Part shown: positions 45,316-45,587 of the stretch, one piece after another | How positions within the stretch are numbered: the first letter of the stretch is position 1 | Layout: every line of letters begins with the position of its first letter | Origin: Candidatus Velthaea versatilis | GTDB taxonomy: Bacteria; Vulcanimicrobiota; Vulcanimicrobiia; Vulcanimicrobiales; Vulcanimicrobiaceae | Assembly (NCBI GenBank): GCA_003134035.1 | Contig: PLAE01000067.1 | Location: 1-45,587, forward strand | Length of the DNA: 45,587 bases | Direction: 5' to 3' | The notes under the pieces: generated by a model | The model's input: the letters and a program-made list of their open reading frames with translations, nothing else | Told to the model about the DNA's origin: nothing | The model's database searches: none | Made by a program: the position numbers and the translations under genes

Positions 45316-45587
45316 ATGAGTCTGGGTTGCCGCGCCGTAAGCGGCAGGCCATGCAGGCGAAGACACTTGCTCGACGAGAACCCGTTGACGGTTGATCCCG
45401 CCGCGCTCGGCGTGATCGGAATTCGCGCGACCTACGTTGGCGAATACGGTATGGGAACGCGCGGCGTGATCGCTGCGCTAGTCCAGTTCGCATTGCTCAA
45501 CGGCATGGTGCAGGGCCGTATGGTCTTGCTCGGCTGCCCCGATCGCGAGTACCGGCAGCCAGGGGGCTGGACCGGCGCGGAGCCGAA
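45316..45587 (+). CDS. Unfinished gene at the right edge, family uncertain
   Basis: A plus-strand frame is open from ATG 45316 to the end of the window (about 90 codons), with strong G/C bias from about codon 18. It reads LDENPLTVDPAALGVIGIRA, TYVGEYGMGTRGVIAALVQF, then GRMVLLGCPDREY. The pattern E-Y-x-G/M-G-x(n)-I-A-A-L followed by (V/M)-V-L-L-G-C-P weakly recalls the region after the metal ligands in M20-type amidohydrolases, but the His ligands are absent; I do not assign it. The start could also be TTG 45367. It is divergent from the glycosylase gene. Confidence 0.5.
   Translation, partial: MSLGCRAVSGRPCRRRHLLDENPLTVDPAALGVIGIRATYVGEYGMGTRGVIAALVQFALLNGMVQGRMVLLGCPDREYRQPGGWTGAEP

Overview
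This 45.6 kb window is a high-GC bacterial chromosome segment (by eye about 63-65% GC, strongly G/C-biased third positions) holding about 40 protein genes, one tRNA gene and several decayed genes. The taxon cannot be fixed from the sequence. Shine-Dalgarno-led genes mixed with genes whose -10 box lies only 6-8 nt before the start codon (apparently leaderless mRNAs) suggest a terrabacterial lineage. My guess, and only a guess, is a soil organism of the Eremiobacterota/Vulcanimicrobiota (WPS-2) type. No transposase, phage structural gene or CRISPR array was seen.

Layout. 1-270 is the C-terminal end of replicative helicase DnaB. 879-3604 is a two-gene signalling unit: a FIST-domain ligand sensor overlapping a GGDEF-EAL cyclic-di-GMP enzyme. 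3833-6669 (minus) is a peroxide-defence pair, dps and the large catalase katE. 7264-9240 carries a hexapeptide (gamma-carbonic-anhydrase-like) protein, a small unknown, a YjbR-family protein and a HAD phosphatase. 9311-11181 is leuA behind what reads as a complete attenuator: promoter, Leu-codon leader peptide and terminator hairpin. 11191-12696 is glycerol kinase, apparently starting at CTG; 12914-14890 is a SUV3-like RNA helicase. A tRNA-Thr(CGT) lies at 15189-15264.

From the tRNA to about 27.0 kb the character changes. Two lower-GC DNA methyltransferases (15593-16696, next to a truncated XhoI/PaeR7I-like endonuclease remnant, and 24859-27036, DUF1156/COG1743 type) bracket about 8 kb in which many genes carry frameshifts: a COG4315 lipoprotein, a cupredoxin, secreted proteins, an AI-2E transporter, a universal stress protein and the hemerythrin tail of a metal ATPase. 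Intact genes inside it are a TPR operon, a P1B-5-type ATPase with a C-terminal hemerythrin domain, and two paralogous membrane-anchored proteins of unknown function.

From 27.2 kb the sequence is ordinary again: DUF5996; a peptide-type ABC importer (binding protein and two permeases, no ATPases); a tandem Usp; an SGNH hydrolase; an EF-G-like GTPase; DUF2277; two GNAT proteins; an APC permease; two coupled secreted proteins; a metallophosphoesterase; an aldo/keto reductase; a convergent SDR plus Fpg/Nei-type DNA glycosylase pair; and the start of an unfinished gene at the right edge.

The most interesting points are the leuA attenuator with an apparently leaderless leader peptide, the CTG start of glycerol kinase, the P1B-5/hemerythrin locus with its novel paralog pair, and the concentration of frameshifts between the two methyltransferases.
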